This document shows positions 33,620-43,215 of a stretch of 55,814 bases of DNA, piece after piece. Numbering within the stretch: the stretch's first letter is position 1; every line of letters starts with the position of its first letter. The notes beneath the pieces were generated by a model that was given only the letters and a program-made list of their open reading frames with translations, did not search any database and was not told where the DNA came from. The stretch comes from Patescibacteria group bacterium (GTDB lineage Bacteria; Patescibacteriota; Patescibacteriia; UBA2591; CALHIP01): the NCBI GenBank assembly GCA_026417895.1, contig JAOACJ010000011.1, positions 1 to 55,814 on the forward strand, read 5' to 3'. The position numbers and the translations under genes were made by a program.

Positions 33620-33623
33620 AGAT

Positions 33624-34448
33624 TTATTTTCTTCTTTTAACAATAAATTTATCCGATTGTTTTTTCTTTCTAGTTTTAACTCCTAGAGCCGGTTTACCCC
33701 ACGGTGTTTTTGGATGTTTCAAGCCAATCGGTGTATGTCCTTCGCCACCACCATGAGGGTGATCACGCGGTGACATCGCCTTTCCTCTTACTGACGGCCT
33801 GATTCCTAAATGTCTTTTTCGGCCAGCCTTGCCTAATCTTATTAACCAGTGATCAATATTACTCATTTGACCGATGCTAGCCAAACATTCTTCTGAGACC
33901 TTTCTTATTTCTCCAGAAGGAAGTTTTATTTGAGTATAGCCATTTTCTGAACCCATTACTGTCGCATAACTGCCTGCTGCTCTAGCCAACTGACCACCTT
34001 GACCTTTAAATAATTCAATATTAGAAACAATTGTCCCAGTAGGAATGAATTTTAAAGGCATCCGATAGCCAATCTTCTGTTCTATTTTTGAACGCGAAGT
34101 AAGAACTTCATCGCCAACCTTTAAACCTTCTTGAGCTAAAATATATCTTTTCTCTCCATCGGGATAGACAACTAAAGCAATCAGGGCGGAACGATTTGGA
34201 TCATATTCAATTGATTTAATTTTTCCTTTAATTTCAAACTTATCTTGATAAAAATCGATCTGACGGTAAAGTTTTTTTGCCCCTCCGCCGCGGTGGCGAA
34301 CGGTTATTTTTCCTTTCGATCGACCGGCTTTTGATTTTTTGCCAGAGATTAAAGACTTCTCCGGCTCTTTACGAGTTAAAATTTTTCGTTCTAAAACAGT
34401 GGCTTTTCTTCGACCAGCAGTAGTTGGTTTGTATAATTTAATCGGCAT
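33624..34448 (-). CDS. rplB: 50S ribosomal protein L2
   Basis: 274 residues: [59 protein letters not shown] and the universally conserved C-terminal region [18 protein letters not shown] (with the functional His) and [13 protein letters not shown]. Needed for peptidyl transfer and subunit joining. Confidence 0.97.
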   Translation of the reverse strand: MPIKLYKPTTAGRRKATVLERKILTRKEPEKSLISGKKSKAGRSKGKITVRHRGGGAKKLYRQIDFYQDKFEIKGKIKSIEYDPNRSALIALVVYPDGEKRYILAQEGLKVGDEVLTSRSKIEQKIGYRMPLKFIPTGTIVSNIELFKGQGGQLARAAGSYATVMGSENGYTQIKLPSGEIRKVSEECLASIGQMSNIDHWLIRLGKAGRKRHLGIRPSVRGKAMSPRDHPHGGGEGHTPIGLKHPKTPWGKPALGVKTRKKKQSDKFIVKRRK

Positions 34449-34450
34449 AA

Positions 34451-34738
34451 TTATTTTGTTGTTAATTCTAATTTTTCATTTTTTTTAAGAGTTACCAGTG
34501 CCTTTTTCCAATTTTTGGTTCGACCAACTGTCCGTCCAGAACGAATTTGTTTTCCTTTTATTCGCATAAGATTGACTTTTACTGGTTTAACTTTGTAAAC
34601 TTCTTGAATAGCTTTTTTAATTTCAATTTTGTTTGCCTTTGGCGAAACCTCAAAAACATACTTTCCCTCTTTTTCTAAAAGAGTTGATTTTTCAGTGATA
34701 ATTGGTTTGATTAAAATTTGATCAGCTTTCTTTCCCAT
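34451..34738 (-). CDS. rplW: 50S ribosomal protein L23
   Basis: 95 residues: [20 protein letters not shown], then [20 protein letters not shown] and [19 protein letters not shown]. The start overlaps rplD by 17 bases. L23 sits at the tunnel exit, where trigger factor and SRP bind. Confidence 0.95.
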   Translation of the reverse strand: MGKKADQILIKPIITEKSTLLEKEGKYVFEVSPKANKIEIKKAIQEVYKVKPVKVNLMRIKGKQIRSGRTVGRTKNWKKALVTLKKNEKLELTTK

Positions 34739-35357
34739 ATATTTCTTCTATTTTTTTGAGACCCCCCTTTGTAGAGAGTAGATATTTATAATTCAATAAA
34801 TCAATAAGATTCAAATTGTTAGCCAAAGTAATTTTAAGATAAGGAAGATTTCGACCCGAAAGGATAATTTTTTCATCTTTTTTTTCTAAAACAAGTAAAG
34901 TTTTTTCTTGTCTACTTGGTAATTTTTTTAGAATTTCTTCAATTTTTTTAGTTTTAATTGCCGGCAGTTCTAATTTATCTAAAATAATGATTTTTTTATT
35001 CAAAACCTTATCAGAAAGAGCCATTTTTAAAGCTAATTTTTTGACTTTTTTATTAATTTTCTTTCTATAGTTTCTTTCTTTACGCGGACCAAAAATAATA
35101 CCACCGCCTCGCCATAGAGGAGATCGAATTGAGCCTGCTCTCGCCCGACCCGTTCCTTTTTGTCGCCAAGGTTTTTTACCACCACCTCGAACTTCACCAC
35201 GGGTTTTCGTGTTTGCCCAGGGTTTTCTTAAATTAGCCAACATGGCCACAACCACCTGGTGAATAATTTCTGGTTTCGGTTTTAGACCAAAAACACGAGA
35301 AGAAACGCTGGTCGTGCCAACTTTTTCACCGGCCTGATTGTAAAGATCTATCTTCAT
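34722..35357 (-). CDS. rplD: 50S ribosomal protein L4
   Basis: 211 residues: MKIDLYNQAGEKVGTTSVSS, the extended loop KTRGEVRGGGKKPWRQKGTG and RAGSIRSPLWRGGG, and a C-terminal globular part. In many bacteria L4 autoregulates this operon. One base after the rplC stop region. Confidence 0.96.
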   Translation of the reverse strand: MKIDLYNQAGEKVGTTSVSSRVFGLKPKPEIIHQVVVAMLANLRKPWANTKTRGEVRGGGKKPWRQKGTGRARAGSIRSPLWRGGGIIFGPRKERNYRKKINKKVKKLALKMALSDKVLNKKIIILDKLELPAIKTKKIEEILKKLPSRQEKTLLVLEKKDEKIILSGRNLPYLKITLANNLNLIDLLNYKYLLSTKGGLKKIEEIYGKES

Positions 35358-35358
35358 A

Positions 35359-35964
35359 TTAAGAACTTTTTATCTCTAATAAATTGCCTCGTCCACCCGG
35401 AACAGCGCCTTTGACAATAAGCAAATTTTTCTCTGGTTGAACTTCTATCACTTCTAAATTTTTAATACTCACCCTTTCATTACCCATCCGACCAGCCATT
35501 TTTTTACCCTTTAACACTCTTTGTGGCGCCGTTGCTCCAATTGAACCAGGGTGACGGGCATCATGTTTAGTACCGTGACTAGCGGGCATTCCCTTAAAAC
35601 CATGTCTTTTGACAACTCCGGCAAATCCTCTTCCTTTTGAAAGGCCAGAAATAGTAACCTTCTCACCTGGTTTGAAAATTGAAACCTCGATTTTATCCCC
35701 AATTTTATATTCTTGAATTTCTGATTTTGAATTTTTAATTCTGAATTCTTTGAGATATTTAAATTCTTTTCCTTTTTCGGTTTTTTTTATTTTTTTCGAT
35801 TTCTTTTTTTCAAAGCCAATTTGAATTGCTTCATATTTATCTTTCTCTTTGGTTTTAATCTGGGTAACAAAACAAGGTCCAGCCTTGATTAAGGTTACGG
35901 GAACGACCTGATCATTCTTAAAAATCTGAGACATTTCTATTTTTTTCCCTAAGATAAATTTCAT
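35359..35964 (-). CDS. rplC: 50S ribosomal protein L3
   Basis: About 201 residues starting MKFILGKKIEMSQIFKN (ATG 35964; another ATG two codons earlier at 35970). Core signatures: SGLSKGRGFAGVVKRHGFKG, HGTKHDARHPGSIGA and KMAGRMGNERVS. An internal loop RIKNSKSEIQEYK is encoded by five period-7 units (35715-35749). First gene after the hairpin at 35990-36017, so it may be the start of a separate transcript. Confidence 0.96.
   Translation of the reverse strand: MKFILGKKIEMSQIFKNDQVVPVTLIKAGPCFVTQIKTKEKDKYEAIQIGFEKKKSKKIKKTEKGKEFKYLKEFRIKNSKSEIQEYKIGDKIEVSIFKPGEKVTISGLSKGRGFAGVVKRHGFKGMPASHGTKHDARHPGSIGATAPQRVLKGKKMAGRMGNERVSIKNLEVIEVQPEKNLLIVKGAVPGGRGNLLEIKSS
35715..35749 (-). repeat. Five 7-bp units inside the L3 coding sequence
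   Basis: Plus strand units: GAATTTC, TGATTTT, GAATTTT, TAATTCT, GAATTCT. They encode part of the loop RIKNSKSEIQ, which is not conserved in L3. Translation gives the same NSK/IQ flavour as the L15 tail. Confidence 0.65.
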
Positions 35965-35989
35965 GACCATATAAATTAATTCTCTGAAT

Positions 35990-36017
35990 GAAAAACTGGG
36001 CTCACGCCCAGTTTTTC
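35990..36017 (-). terminator. Perfect 12-bp hairpin between rpsJ and rplC
   Basis: GAAAAACTGGGC (35990-36001), loop TCAC, GCCCAGTTTTTC (36006-36017). A/T runs at the stem base make it a possible terminator in either direction. Its position 20 bases before rplC means that it either ends the tuf-rpsJ transcript or acts as an attenuator for the L3-L4-L23 genes. Confidence 0.75.
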
Positions 36018-36090
36018 AAGGCGGATAAGAGAAATTAAAAATTAAAATTTAATTATTTTAATGAAAAACATTGGATCATTAAAAAATAAT

Positions 36091-36444
36091 TTACGTTTTT
36101 ATTTCCACATCAATTCCGGCCGGTAACTGTAAATCTGTTAAAGCTTCAATCGTTTTGGGCGTCGGCTCTAAAACGTCAATTAATCTTTTGTGGATCCGAC
36201 TTTCAAATTGATCACGGTGGTCTTTATGAACAAAAGTCGAGCGGAGAACAGTATATTTTCTTTTTTCTGTTGGCAGAGGAATCGGGCCAAAAATTTTTAC
36301 CCCTGTTCTTTTTAATGTCTCAATTACCGTCCTAGCTGACTGATCAAGAATTCGATGATCATAAGCCCTTAATTTTATTCTTAACCGAGGTTTAAATTCA
36401 ATCTCTTCTTTTTTCTCTTTAATAACTTTTTTCGGTCGCGGCAT
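36091..36444 (-). CDS. rpsJ: 30S ribosomal protein S10
   Basis: 117 residues with a short charged N-terminal extension ([17 protein letters not shown]), then [40 protein letters not shown] and [20 protein letters not shown]. It lies 73 bases after tuf, and 120 bases (with a strong hairpin) before rplC, so it groups with the str operon rather than the rest of the S10 operon. Confidence 0.96.
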   Translation of the reverse strand: MPRPKKVIKEKKEEIEFKPRLRIKLRAYDHRILDQSARTVIETLKRTGVKIFGPIPLPTEKRKYTVLRSTFVHKDHRDQFESRIHKRLIDVLEPTPKTIEALTDLQLPAGIDVEIKT

Positions 36445-36517
36445 CTTATAAAATAAACTAATAAATTATTAAAGAATTAATAAATTAAAAAAATTAAAGC
36501 TATTTTTGGACAGGTTA

Positions 36518-37723
36518 TCACTTAACTATTTTTGTCACCACCCCTGCTCCAACCGTTTTACCTCCTTCCCGGATAGCAAATCTCTGTTTCTCTTCTAAAG
36601 CCACTGGTTTAATCAGTTTAATTTTAAGATTAAGGGTATCACCAGGCATAGCCATTTCTATTTTTTCTGGTAAGGTCACCTCACCAGTCACATCAGTTGT
36701 CCTGATATAAAATTGTGGTTTATAGCCAGAGAAAAATGGGGTATGTCGACCTCCTTCTTCTTTTGATAAAATATAAGTTTCCGCTTCAAATTCGGTATGA
36801 GGAGTAATCGTGCCTGGTTTAGCAATAACCTGACCTCTTTCTACTTCCTCTTTTTTAATTCCTCTTAAAAGAATACCAGTATTATCACCCGCTTGACCCT
36901 CATCTAATGATTTTCTAAACATTTCAATACCAGTAACTACCGTTTTTTGTGTTGGTCGTAGACCAACAATTTCTACCTCATCATTTAAATGAATTTTTCC
37001 TCTCTCGATTCGACCGGTTACCACCGTCCCTCGACCCTCAATAGAGAAAACGTCTTCAATAGGCATCAAAAATGGCTTGTCAATTTCTCTTTTTGGTTCC
37101 GGAATATAAGAATCCAAGGTATTGACCAATTTAATAATTGGTCCACACCACTGACAATCTTCTTTGCCACAACCACACTCTAAAGCTTTAAGAGCTGAAC
37201 CGCGAATAAAAGGAATTTCATCGCCGGGAAATTCGTATTTCTTAAGAAGGTCTCTAACCTCTTCTTCGACTAAATCAACCAAATCTTTATCTTCAACCAT
37301 ATCAATCTTATTTAGAAAAACAACTATGGCCGGAACACCAACCTGACGGGCCAAAAGAATATGCTCTCTGGTTTGAGGCATAGCACCGTCGGGTGCAGAA
37401 ACTAATAAAATCGCACCGTCCATCTGAGCAGCACCAGTGATCATATTTTTTACGTAGTCAGCGTGTCCTGGACAGTCAATATGAGCATAATGTCTTTTCG
37501 GTGACTCATACTCAACATGAGCGATATTAATCGTTAATCCTCTTTCTCTTTCTTCTGGCGCATTGTCAATCTGATCAACGCCCTTATCCTCGGCCTTTAA
37601 ACCAATGGCTCTTAAACACTTTAAAATGGCAGCCGTTAAGGTGGTTTTGCCATGATCAACATGGCCGATAGTGCCCACGTTTAAATGTGGTTTAATTCTT
37701 TCAAATTTTTCCCTTTCAGCCAT
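36518..37723 (-). CDS. tuf: Elongation factor Tu with a cysteine-rich insert
   Basis: 401 residues: G1 [10 protein letters not shown], effector region [17 protein letters not shown]3 [10 protein letters not shown]4 NKIDM, G5 GSALKAL, then domains 2 and 3 ([20 protein letters not shown], the closing [13 protein letters not shown]). Directly after GSALKALE comes [12 protein letters not shown], four cysteines where most EF-Tu proteins have an acidic loop; it looks like a small metal-binding knuckle. GAGG lies 11 bases before the ATG. A hairpin (37739-37779) and a promoter lie upstream. Confidence 0.97.
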   Translation of the reverse strand: MAEREKFERIKPHLNVGTIGHVDHGKTTLTAAILKCLRAIGLKAEDKGVDQIDNAPEERERGLTINIAHVEYESPKRHYAHIDCPGHADYVKNMITGAAQMDGAILLVSAPDGAMPQTREHILLARQVGVPAIVVFLNKIDMVEDKDLVDLVEEEVRDLLKKYEFPGDEIPFIRGSALKALECGCGKEDCQWCGPIIKLVNTLDSYIPEPKREIDKPFLMPIEDVFSIEGRGTVVTGRIERGKIHLNDEVEIVGLRPTQKTVVTGIEMFRKSLDEGQAGDNTGILLRGIKKEEVERGQVIAKPGTITPHTEFEAETYILSKEEGGRHTPFFSGYKPQFYIRTTDVTGEVTLPEKIEMAMPGDTLNLKIKLIKPVALEEKQRFAIREGGKTVGAGVVTKIVK

Positions 37724-37738
37724 AGATTTAACCTCAAT

Positions 37739-37779
37739 TTTTCGTAAAGATGCTTAAAATAAGGTTTCTTTACGAAATT
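37739..37779 (-). promoter_or_regulatory. Hairpin in the tuf leader
   Basis: TTTCGTAAAGA and TCTTTACGAAA pair over 11 bp around a 19-base loop, 16 bases before the tuf ATG and just ahead of its GAGG. It could stabilise the message or expose/occlude the ribosome binding site. There is no T-run, so it is not a typical terminator. Confidence 0.5.
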
Positions 37780-37815
37780 AATTTTAAAGATAAATTAGAA
37801 TAATTATAACAAATA

Positions 37816-37843
37816 ATTATAACAAAAAACATCTTCTAATCAA
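37816..37843 (-). promoter_or_regulatory. Promoter of tuf-rpsJ
   Basis: On the minus strand TTGATT (37838-37843), a 16-base spacer and TATAAT (37816-37821). A second TATAAT follows 13 bases downstream as part of a direct repeat (TTGTTATAATTAT). The promoter allows tuf and rpsJ to be expressed apart from fusA. Confidence 0.7.
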
Positions 37844-37870
37844 GAGGTTTTTCAACAGGGCTGTGAATAA

Positions 37871-39946
37871 CTATTTTTTAACTTCTGTTGTTATTTTTTC
37901 TTGAATATTCGTTGGTACCTCCTCATAATGAGAAAATTCCATGGTAAAACTTCCTCTACCCTCGGTCATTGAACGAAGAATGGTCGCATAACCAAACATC
38001 TCTGCTAAAGGAACTAATGCATCAATTACCCTCGCTTCGCCTCGAGTTCTTGTTTCTAAAATTTTTGCCCTTTTAGCATTTAAATCACCAATCACCTCGC
38101 CCATAAATTTTTCTGGCACAATCACTTCTAATTTCATAATTGGTTCAAGAAGAACTGGGGCGGCCATTTTTTCTCCTTCTTTAATCGCTCTTTGGGCGGC
38201 AATTTTAAAAGCAATTTCCGACGAGTCAACTTCATGAAAAGAACCATCGTAGACCGCCACTTTAAGATCAACAACTGGATAACCAGCTAAAACTCCTTCA
38301 TTTAAAGCTTCAATCACCCCCTTCTTAATAGCTGGAATATATTCTTTAGGAATAATACCACCTTTAATCTCGTCAATAAATTCAAAACCTTTACCTCTTT
38401 CTGCTGGTTCTAAACGAAGCCAACAATGACCATACTGACCACGACCGCCTGATTGATGAATATATTTACCTTCAACTTTAATTGGCTTAGTGATAGTTTC
38501 CTTGTAAGCTACTTGAGGTTTACCAACATTAACCTCCAGACCAAATTCTCTTTTCATTCTTTCAATTAAAATATCTAAATGAAATTCTCCCATACCAGAA
38601 ATAATTGTCTGTTGAGTTTCTTCGTCAGTTTTCACTTTAAAGGTTGGATCCTCCTGGGTGAGTTTGCTTAAAACTAAGCTCATTTTCTCTTGGTCGGCTT
38701 TTGTCTTTGGTTCAATGGCTACAGAAATGACTGGTTCGGGAAAGGTAATTTCTTCTAAAATGATCGGGTGGTTTTCATCGCAGAGAGTGTGACCGGTAGC
38801 CGTATTTTTTAAACCCACTGAAGCGGCAATTTCACCAGCATAAATCTCTTTAACCTCTTCTCTTTTATTGGCGTGCATTCTTAAAATCCGACTAATTCTT
38901 TCTTTCTCGTTGTTATTAGCGTTTAAAACGTAGGAGCCGGCTTGAAGTTTGCCAGAATAAACTCGGAAATAATTGAGTGTCCCTGCAAATGGATCAGCTG
39001 CGATTTTAAAAACTAAAGCGGCAAAAGGCTCCTCGTCAGAAGGTTTTCTGATAATTTTTTCTTTTGTTTTTGGGTCAAAACCTTCAATTGGTTTAACTTC
39101 TAAAGGTGAGGGTAAATAATCACAAATCGCATCAAGTAAGGGTTGAACACCTTTATTTTTTAAAGCCGAACCACAAAGAACTGGAACAATTTTTGCCTCA
39201 ACTATTGCTTTTCTTAAAACCTTCTTTAAGTCTTCGATTTTTATCTCTTGCCCCTCAAGGTATTGATGCATCAATTTATCGTCATGCTCAACAATCGCTT
39301 CAATTAATCGATGGCGATATTCTCTAATTTTTTCTTTTAAATCTGGCGGTGGCACTTCTTCTTTTATTTCTTTACCCATTTCATCTAAATAGATAATTGC
39401 CTTTTCTTTCAGTAAATCAACGACGCCTTTAAAATTATTTTCTGCTCCGATTGGCAATTGAATCGGATAAGCATTTTTCGTTAATCTTTCATGAATACTT
39501 TTTAAAGAGCCGTAAAAATCAGCCCCTAAACGATCCATTTTATTGATAAAGGCAATGATTGGCACGTTAAATTTTTCTGCCTGATGCCAAACTGTTTCTG
39601 ATTGAGGCTCAACGCCAGCCACACCATCAAAAACTACAACCGCCCCATCTAAAACCCTTAAGGATCTTTGAACTTCGGCTGTAAAATCAATATGCCCTGG
39701 CGTGTCAATAATATTAATGCGACAATCTTGCCAAAAACAAGTCGTGGCGGCCGCCGTGATGGTCACGCCATGTTCTTTTTCTAACTCCATCCAGTCCATA
39801 TCAGTTGTTCCATAATGGACTTCTCCAACTTTATGTTTCTTTCCGGTGTAATACAAAATTCGTTCGGTAACAGTTGTCTTACCGGCGTCGATGTGAGCAA
39901 TGATGCCAATGTTACGAGTTTTTTCTAAAGAATATTCTCTTGGCAT
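37871..39946 (-). CDS. fusA: Elongation factor G
   Basis: About 691 residues starting [20 protein letters not shown] (ATG 39946, 4 bases after the rpsG stop; the TTG at 39961 is inside rpsG). GTPase motifs [16 protein letters not shown] and NKMDRLGAD, then domains II-V with [19 protein letters not shown] and [15 protein letters not shown]. Catalyses translocation. Standard str-operon place after S12 and S7. Confidence 0.97.
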   Translation of the reverse strand: MPREYSLEKTRNIGIIAHIDAGKTTVTERILYYTGKKHKVGEVHYGTTDMDWMELEKEHGVTITAAATTCFWQDCRINIIDTPGHIDFTAEVQRSLRVLDGAVVVFDGVAGVEPQSETVWHQAEKFNVPIIAFINKMDRLGADFYGSLKSIHERLTKNAYPIQLPIGAENNFKGVVDLLKEKAIIYLDEMGKEIKEEVPPPDLKEKIREYRHRLIEAIVEHDDKLMHQYLEGQEIKIEDLKKVLRKAIVEAKIVPVLCGSALKNKGVQPLLDAICDYLPSPLEVKPIEGFDPKTKEKIIRKPSDEEPFAALVFKIAADPFAGTLNYFRVYSGKLQAGSYVLNANNNEKERISRILRMHANKREEVKEIYAGEIAASVGLKNTATGHTLCDENHPIILEEITFPEPVISVAIEPKTKADQEKMSLVLSKLTQEDPTFKVKTDEETQQTIISGMGEFHLDILIERMKREFGLEVNVGKPQVAYKETITKPIKVEGKYIHQSGGRGQYGHCWLRLEPAERGKGFEFIDEIKGGIIPKEYIPAIKKGVIEALNEGVLAGYPVVDLKVAVYDGSFHEVDSSEIAFKIAAQRAIKEGEKMAAPVLLEPIMKLEVIVPEKFMGEVIGDLNAKRAKILETRTRGEARVIDALVPLAEMFGYATILRSMTEGRGSFTMEFSHYEEVPTNIQEKITTEVKK

Positions 39947-39950
39947 AATT

Positions 39951-40427
39951 TTATTTAACAAACTTGGCTAGATGGGCAAAGGCTTTATTAGCTTCAGCAG
40001 TTTTATGAAGTCTTTCTTTTTTCTCCACAGCTGAACCAGTGTTTTTTGCCGCGGCTAAAATTTCCTCGGCTAATTTCTCTATCATCGATTTCCCTTTTTT
40101 CTCTCTAGCTGCTTCAATTAACCAACGAGCAGCTAAAGTAAATTTTCTTCTCTCATTGACTGGCACAGGAATTTGATAATTGGCCCCGCCAATGCGACGA
40201 GATTTGACCTCCACCTGGGGTGAGGCATTTCTAATCGCTCTTTGAAAAACTTCTAAGGGATCCTCTTTTGTTTTTTCCTTGACGATTTCAAAACTTTGAT
40301 AGACAATTTTTTGGGCCAATGTTTTTTTACCTTTTCTCATTACGTAATTAATAAATTTAGCAATAGTTTCGCTCCCATATTTTGGATCAGGTAAAATTTT
40401 TCTAAGAGGTGCTCTTTTGCCACGCAT
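39951..40427 (-). CDS. rpsG: 30S ribosomal protein S7
   Basis: 158 residues: [55 protein letters not shown] and ALAARWLI-type core ([19 protein letters not shown]). Primary binder of the 16S 3' domain and usual str-operon regulator. 22 bases after rpsL. Confidence 0.96.
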   Translation of the reverse strand: MRGKRAPLRKILPDPKYGSETIAKFINYVMRKGKKTLAQKIVYQSFEIVKEKTKEDPLEVFQRAIRNASPQVEVKSRRIGGANYQIPVPVNERRKFTLAARWLIEAAREKKGKSMIEKLAEEILAAAKNTGSAVEKKERLHKTAEANKAFAHLAKFVK

Positions 40428-40449
40428 AATAAAAATTTTAATAATAATC

Positions 40450-40863
40450 CTATTTGCTCTTTTTTGCCCCGTAAAGACTCCGTCCTTGTTTTCTTCCTTC
40501 TACTGGCGCCGCGTCATAGACGCCTCTTACAATGTGATACCTTACGCCTGGCAAATCTTTAACCCTCCCTCCTCTTACTAAAACAACCGAGTGTTCTTGT
40601 AAATTATGACCAATGCCAGGAATATAGGCCGTAATTTCTTCACCCGAAGAAAGTCTGACACGAGCAATTTTTCGTAAGGCAGAATTAGGTTTTTTTGGTG
40701 TCATCGTCGTTACTTTCAAACACACGCCCCTTTTAAAGGGCGAGGGTTTAGAAATTCTTTTTCTTTTTAAAATATTAAAAATAGTTTGTAAAGCAACAGA
40801 TTTGCTCTTTTTCTGAATTTTTTTTCGACCCTTTTTGATTAATTGAGAAATAGTTGGCGACAT
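40450..40863 (-). CDS. rpsL: 30S ribosomal protein S12
   Basis: 137 residues: [22 protein letters not shown]-type strand ([20 protein letters not shown]), [20 protein letters not shown] and the decoding loop [16 protein letters not shown]. The conserved lysine in [11 protein letters not shown] is present. The ATG lies only 11 bases downstream of a TATAAT box, so the transcript has almost no leader. First gene of the str operon. Confidence 0.97.
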   Translation of the reverse strand: MSPTISQLIKKGRKKIQKKSKSVALQTIFNILKRKRISKPSPFKRGVCLKVTTMTPKKPNSALRKIARVRLSSGEEITAYIPGIGHNLQEHSVVLVRGGRVKDLPGVRYHIVRGVYDAAPVEGRKQGRSLYGAKKSK

Positions 40864-40874
40864 AGTAAAAAAAT

Positions 40875-40902
40875 ATTATACAAGACAACCGTTTATTGTC
40901 AA
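40875..40902 (-). promoter_or_regulatory. Consensus promoter of the str operon (rpsL-rpsG-fusA)
   Basis: On the minus strand a perfect TTGACA (40897-40902), a 16-base spacer and a perfect TATAAT (40875-40880). The expected start point is about 5 bases or fewer from the rpsL ATG (40863), giving a leaderless or near-leaderless mRNA. Confidence 0.85.
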
Positions 40903-40908
40903 GAAATT

Positions 40909-41523
40909 TTATCCCCAAAGAAGGAGGGGTCGTCCAATAATCAATTTAAAAGTAAAAGAAACGATTGCAAAAATAAGAGGTAAGCCAAAGAAAACAAAAA
41001 TTAAAATTAAAAATAAACCCATTCTTTCTAAAATTCTTTCATAGCGTTTAAAATAAGTAGGTAAAAGAGAAAAAAGAATCCTTGAACCATCTAAGGGGGG
41101 GATAGGGACTAAATTAAAAACGGCTAAAAAAATATTGGCAAAGGTAATCATCGAAAGAAAGTGAGTAAAAGAATTAAGAGGCAAAAACCTGACCATTAAT
41201 CCAAAGATTATAGCTAAAGCCAGGTTGGCTAGTGGTCCGGCTACCGCGACTATACCTGGTCCGTATTTTTGATTTTTTAAAAGATAAGGATTAAACGGTA
41301 CTGGCTTAGCATAAGCAAAAAGAAATCGACCATGAGTATAAATAAATAGAAAAAGGGGGATCAAAATTGTACCAAAAGGGTCGATGTGGGCTAAAGGGTT
41401 TAAAGTCAATCGACCAGCTTCTTTGGCGGTTGAATCTCCTAATTTATCAGCCGACCAGGCATGAAAATATTCGTGGATAACGGCTGAAGGAATAATAATA
41501 AAAAAGAAAAAAAATAAATTCAT
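40909..41523 (-). CDS. Site-2 protease family (M50) membrane metalloprotease
   Basis: 204 residues: the zinc motif HEYFHAW (HExxH) in the first helix, GRLTLNPLAHIDPFGTILIP, GPLANLALAIIFGL and the second-half motif NLVPIPPLDGSRIL with the third ligand Asp. Compact M50B-type protease without PDZ. Such enzymes cut membrane-bound regulators after a first cleavage. A link to the sigma/anti-sigma module 38 kb away is only a possibility. It diverges from rpmB. Confidence 0.88.
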   Translation of the reverse strand: MNLFFFFFIIIPSAVIHEYFHAWSADKLGDSTAKEAGRLTLNPLAHIDPFGTILIPLFLFIYTHGRFLFAYAKPVPFNPYLLKNQKYGPGIVAVAGPLANLALAIIFGLMVRFLPLNSFTHFLSMITFANIFLAVFNLVPIPPLDGSRILFSLLPTYFKRYERILERMGLFLILIFVFFGLPLIFAIVSFTFKLIIGRPLLLWG

Positions 41524-41613
41524 ATCGTTTCGCTTTTTCTACGAATTACGAATTTTTTACGAATATACGAATTTGTATATTTGTCCTGATTGGTAAATTT
41601 GTTATCAATTCTC

Positions 41614-41642
41614 TTGCCAAAATCTTAAAATTATGTTAAATT
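41614..41642 (+). promoter_or_regulatory. Promoter of rpmB / tRNA-Pro(GGG)
   Basis: TTGCCA (41614-41619), a 17-base spacer and TAAATT (41637-41642). It would drive rpmB and, by read-through, the overlapping tRNA-Pro and the PHP gene. Confidence 0.6.
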
Positions 41643-41676
41643 AATTTATCAACTTATTCAATTAATTATTTCTCCT

Positions 41677-41883
41677 ATGTCTCGAATTTGTCAAATTTGT
41701 CAAAGAGGGACGAGGGTCAAAATTTCTCGTTCTCATTCTAACATCGCCACCAAAAAAAGGCAATACCTTAATTTAAAAAAGAAAAAAATTGGCAAAAGAA
41801 AAATCAAGATTTGTACCAGATGTCTCAAGGCAAAATCAAAAATTAAAATTACAAAGAATCGGGGTGTGGCCCAGTTGGTCTAA
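41677..41883 (+). CDS. rpmB: 50S ribosomal protein L28, C-terminus overlapping a tRNA gene
   Basis: 68 residues: SRICQICQRGTRVKISRSHS, then KRQYLNLKKKK and CTRCLKAKSKIKITK. Four cysteines (CQIC, CTRC) make it the zinc-binding form. The last eight residues (RGVAQLV after N) are read from the first 24 bases of tRNA-Pro(GGG), including the stop TAA at 41881-41883 in the tRNA D-loop region. There is no in-frame stop before the tRNA. The sequence before the ATG (TTTCTCCT) is not a Shine-Dalgarno. Confidence 0.9.
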   Translation: MSRICQICQRGTRVKISRSHSNIATKKRQYLNLKKKKIGKRKIKICTRCLKAKSKIKITKNRGVAQLV

Positions 41884-41934
41884 GGCGCAGCCTTGGGGTG
41901 GCTGAGATCGGCGGTTCGAATCCGCCCACCCCGA
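41860..41934 (+). tRNA. tRNA-Pro (anticodon GGG)
   Basis: Acceptor CGGGGTG/CACCCCG with C1-G72 and A73, D-arm GGCC..GGC, anticodon stem CAGCC/GGCTG with loop TTGGGGT (anticodon GGG), T-arm GGCGG TTCGAAT CCGCC. CCA is not encoded. It overlaps the 3' end of rpmB by 24 bases on the same strand. Confidence 0.95.
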
Positions 41935-41951
41935 CTATTATTTTAAACTCA

Positions 41952-42635
41952 ATGAAAGTTGATCTCCACATCCATACTTATTATTCTCGCGATAGCCTTT
42001 CTCGTCCAAAAGATATAATTGAAATGGCTTTAGAGCGAGGTATTCAAGGCTTGGCTATCACCGACCATCACGAGATTAAAGGAGCCATTGAAGCATTAAA
42101 AATTGCTTTTGATAAAAATATTTTAATTATTCCTGGTCTTGAAGTAAAAAGTCAAGAAGGCGATATTTTGGCTCTTGGCATTACCAAAAAAATTCCTCAA
42201 GGACGACCGGCTTTGGAAACGATAAGACTTATAAAAAAAATTGGTGGCTTGGCTATTCTCCCTCATCCTTTTTCTTGGACCAATCCTTTCAAGTTTAAAA
42301 AAATCGATTTAACCGAGCTAATTAATCTCATTGATGCAATTGAAGTTTTGAATGCAGCTATTTTTCGCACGGCTAATCAAAAAGCTTTATTTTTTAGTCA
42401 AAAATATTCTTTACCTTTCACAGCTGGCTCTGATGCCCATCATCCTTCTTTTGTTGGTCGAAGTTATTTAGAATTAATAAAAGAAGTAAAATCAGAAAAA
42501 GAAGTTTTTGAAGAAATTAAAAAGAAAAATACTTGTCTGGGGGGTAGAGAAATCAATTTATTAGAAATGGTCAAGGACAAAACCTTCAAGACAGTGAAAA
42601 TAATTAAAAGTTTTCTTTATGCTCGAAGAAAATAA
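41952..42635 (+). CDS. PHP-domain phosphoesterase
   Basis: The natural start is the ATG at 41952 (MKVDLHIHTYYSRDS), 17 bases after the tRNA; a longer reading would begin inside the tRNA. Metal motifs: HIHT, ITDHHE, GLEVKSQEGD and AGSDAHHPS, plus LPHPFSW. Such stand-alone PHP proteins act on phosphate esters (for example 5'-3' exonuclease or 3',5'-bisphosphate activity in RNase AM/TrpH types); substrate open. About 227 residues. Overlaps the next gene by 17 bases. Confidence 0.88.
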   Translation: MKVDLHIHTYYSRDSLSRPKDIIEMALERGIQGLAITDHHEIKGAIEALKIAFDKNILIIPGLEVKSQEGDILALGITKKIPQGRPALETIRLIKKIGGLAILPHPFSWTNPFKFKKIDLTELINLIDAIEVLNAAIFRTANQKALFFSQKYSLPFTAGSDAHHPSFVGRSYLELIKEVKSEKEVFEEIKKKNTCLGGREINLLEMVKDKTFKTVKIIKSFLYARRK

Positions 42636-43215
42636 AAAAATTTTTGAAGAAGCAATAAAAAAATCAGATCAATATTTCTCTCTCGTTCGTCTTTCGCCTA
42701 ATATTATTACTCTTGGTTCGTTAATTTTCGCGATTTTTTCTTTTATTTCTTTAATAAAAAATAATTTATGGCTGGCTGGGTTTTCTTTTCTTTTAGCCGC
42801 TCTTCTTGATTGGTTAGATGGAAAAATTGCCCGAGCAACCAAAAGGGTTACTCGGTTAGGTGCTTACCTTGATACAATCATTGACCGATACGTGGAAGGA
42901 CTTGTTTTACTCGGTTTTCTTTTTTTATCTTTACCCAAATTTATTTTACCTGCAACGATTTGGGTTTTTCTGGCTCTTTTTGGTAGTCTTTTAACCACCT
43001 ATTCAAAATCAGCGAGAAAAGAAAAAGGACTTTCGGCTCAGAAGTCAAAATTTAGTTTAGCTGGTCGAGGCGAAAGAATTATTCTCATTGCCCTCTCGAT
43101 GTTTTTAGGAATCTTAAATCTTCGCTTAACGACTTATCTTATCTTTGCTCTTGCCATTATCTCTAATTTCTCAGCCTTCCAACGAATCTTTTTAACGATC
43201 AAAAAATATCTTTAG
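42619..43215 (+). CDS. CDP-alcohol phosphatidyltransferase family protein
   Basis: 198 residues with about six membrane helices and the complete family motif: DGKIARATKRVTRLGAYLDT followed by IID (DGx2ARx8Gx3Dx3D). The enzyme joins a CDP-linked alcohol, usually CDP-diacylglycerol, with an acceptor such as glycerol-phosphate or inositol-phosphate. It fits a minimal phospholipid pathway; the acceptor is not clear. Converges with the following minus-strand gene without spacer. Confidence 0.87.
   Translation: MLEENKKIFEEAIKKSDQYFSLVRLSPNIITLGSLIFAIFSFISLIKNNLWLAGFSFLLAALLDWLDGKIARATKRVTRLGAYLDTIIDRYVEGLVLLGFLFLSLPKFILPATIWVFLALFGSLLTTYSKSARKEKGLSAQKSKFSLAGRGERIILIALSMFLGILNLRLTTYLIFALAIISNFSAFQRIFLTIKKYL

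Noticed and set aside
37871-37900. Terminator between fusA and tuf
   Set aside because: Only a weak 4-bp stem near TCTTGATTAGAAGA; read-through from fusA into tuf remains possible besides the tuf promoter.
41898-41951. Longer start of the PHP gene beginning inside tRNA-Pro
   Set aside because: The extra residues are translated tRNA sequence; the family start MKVDLHIHT begins at 41952.
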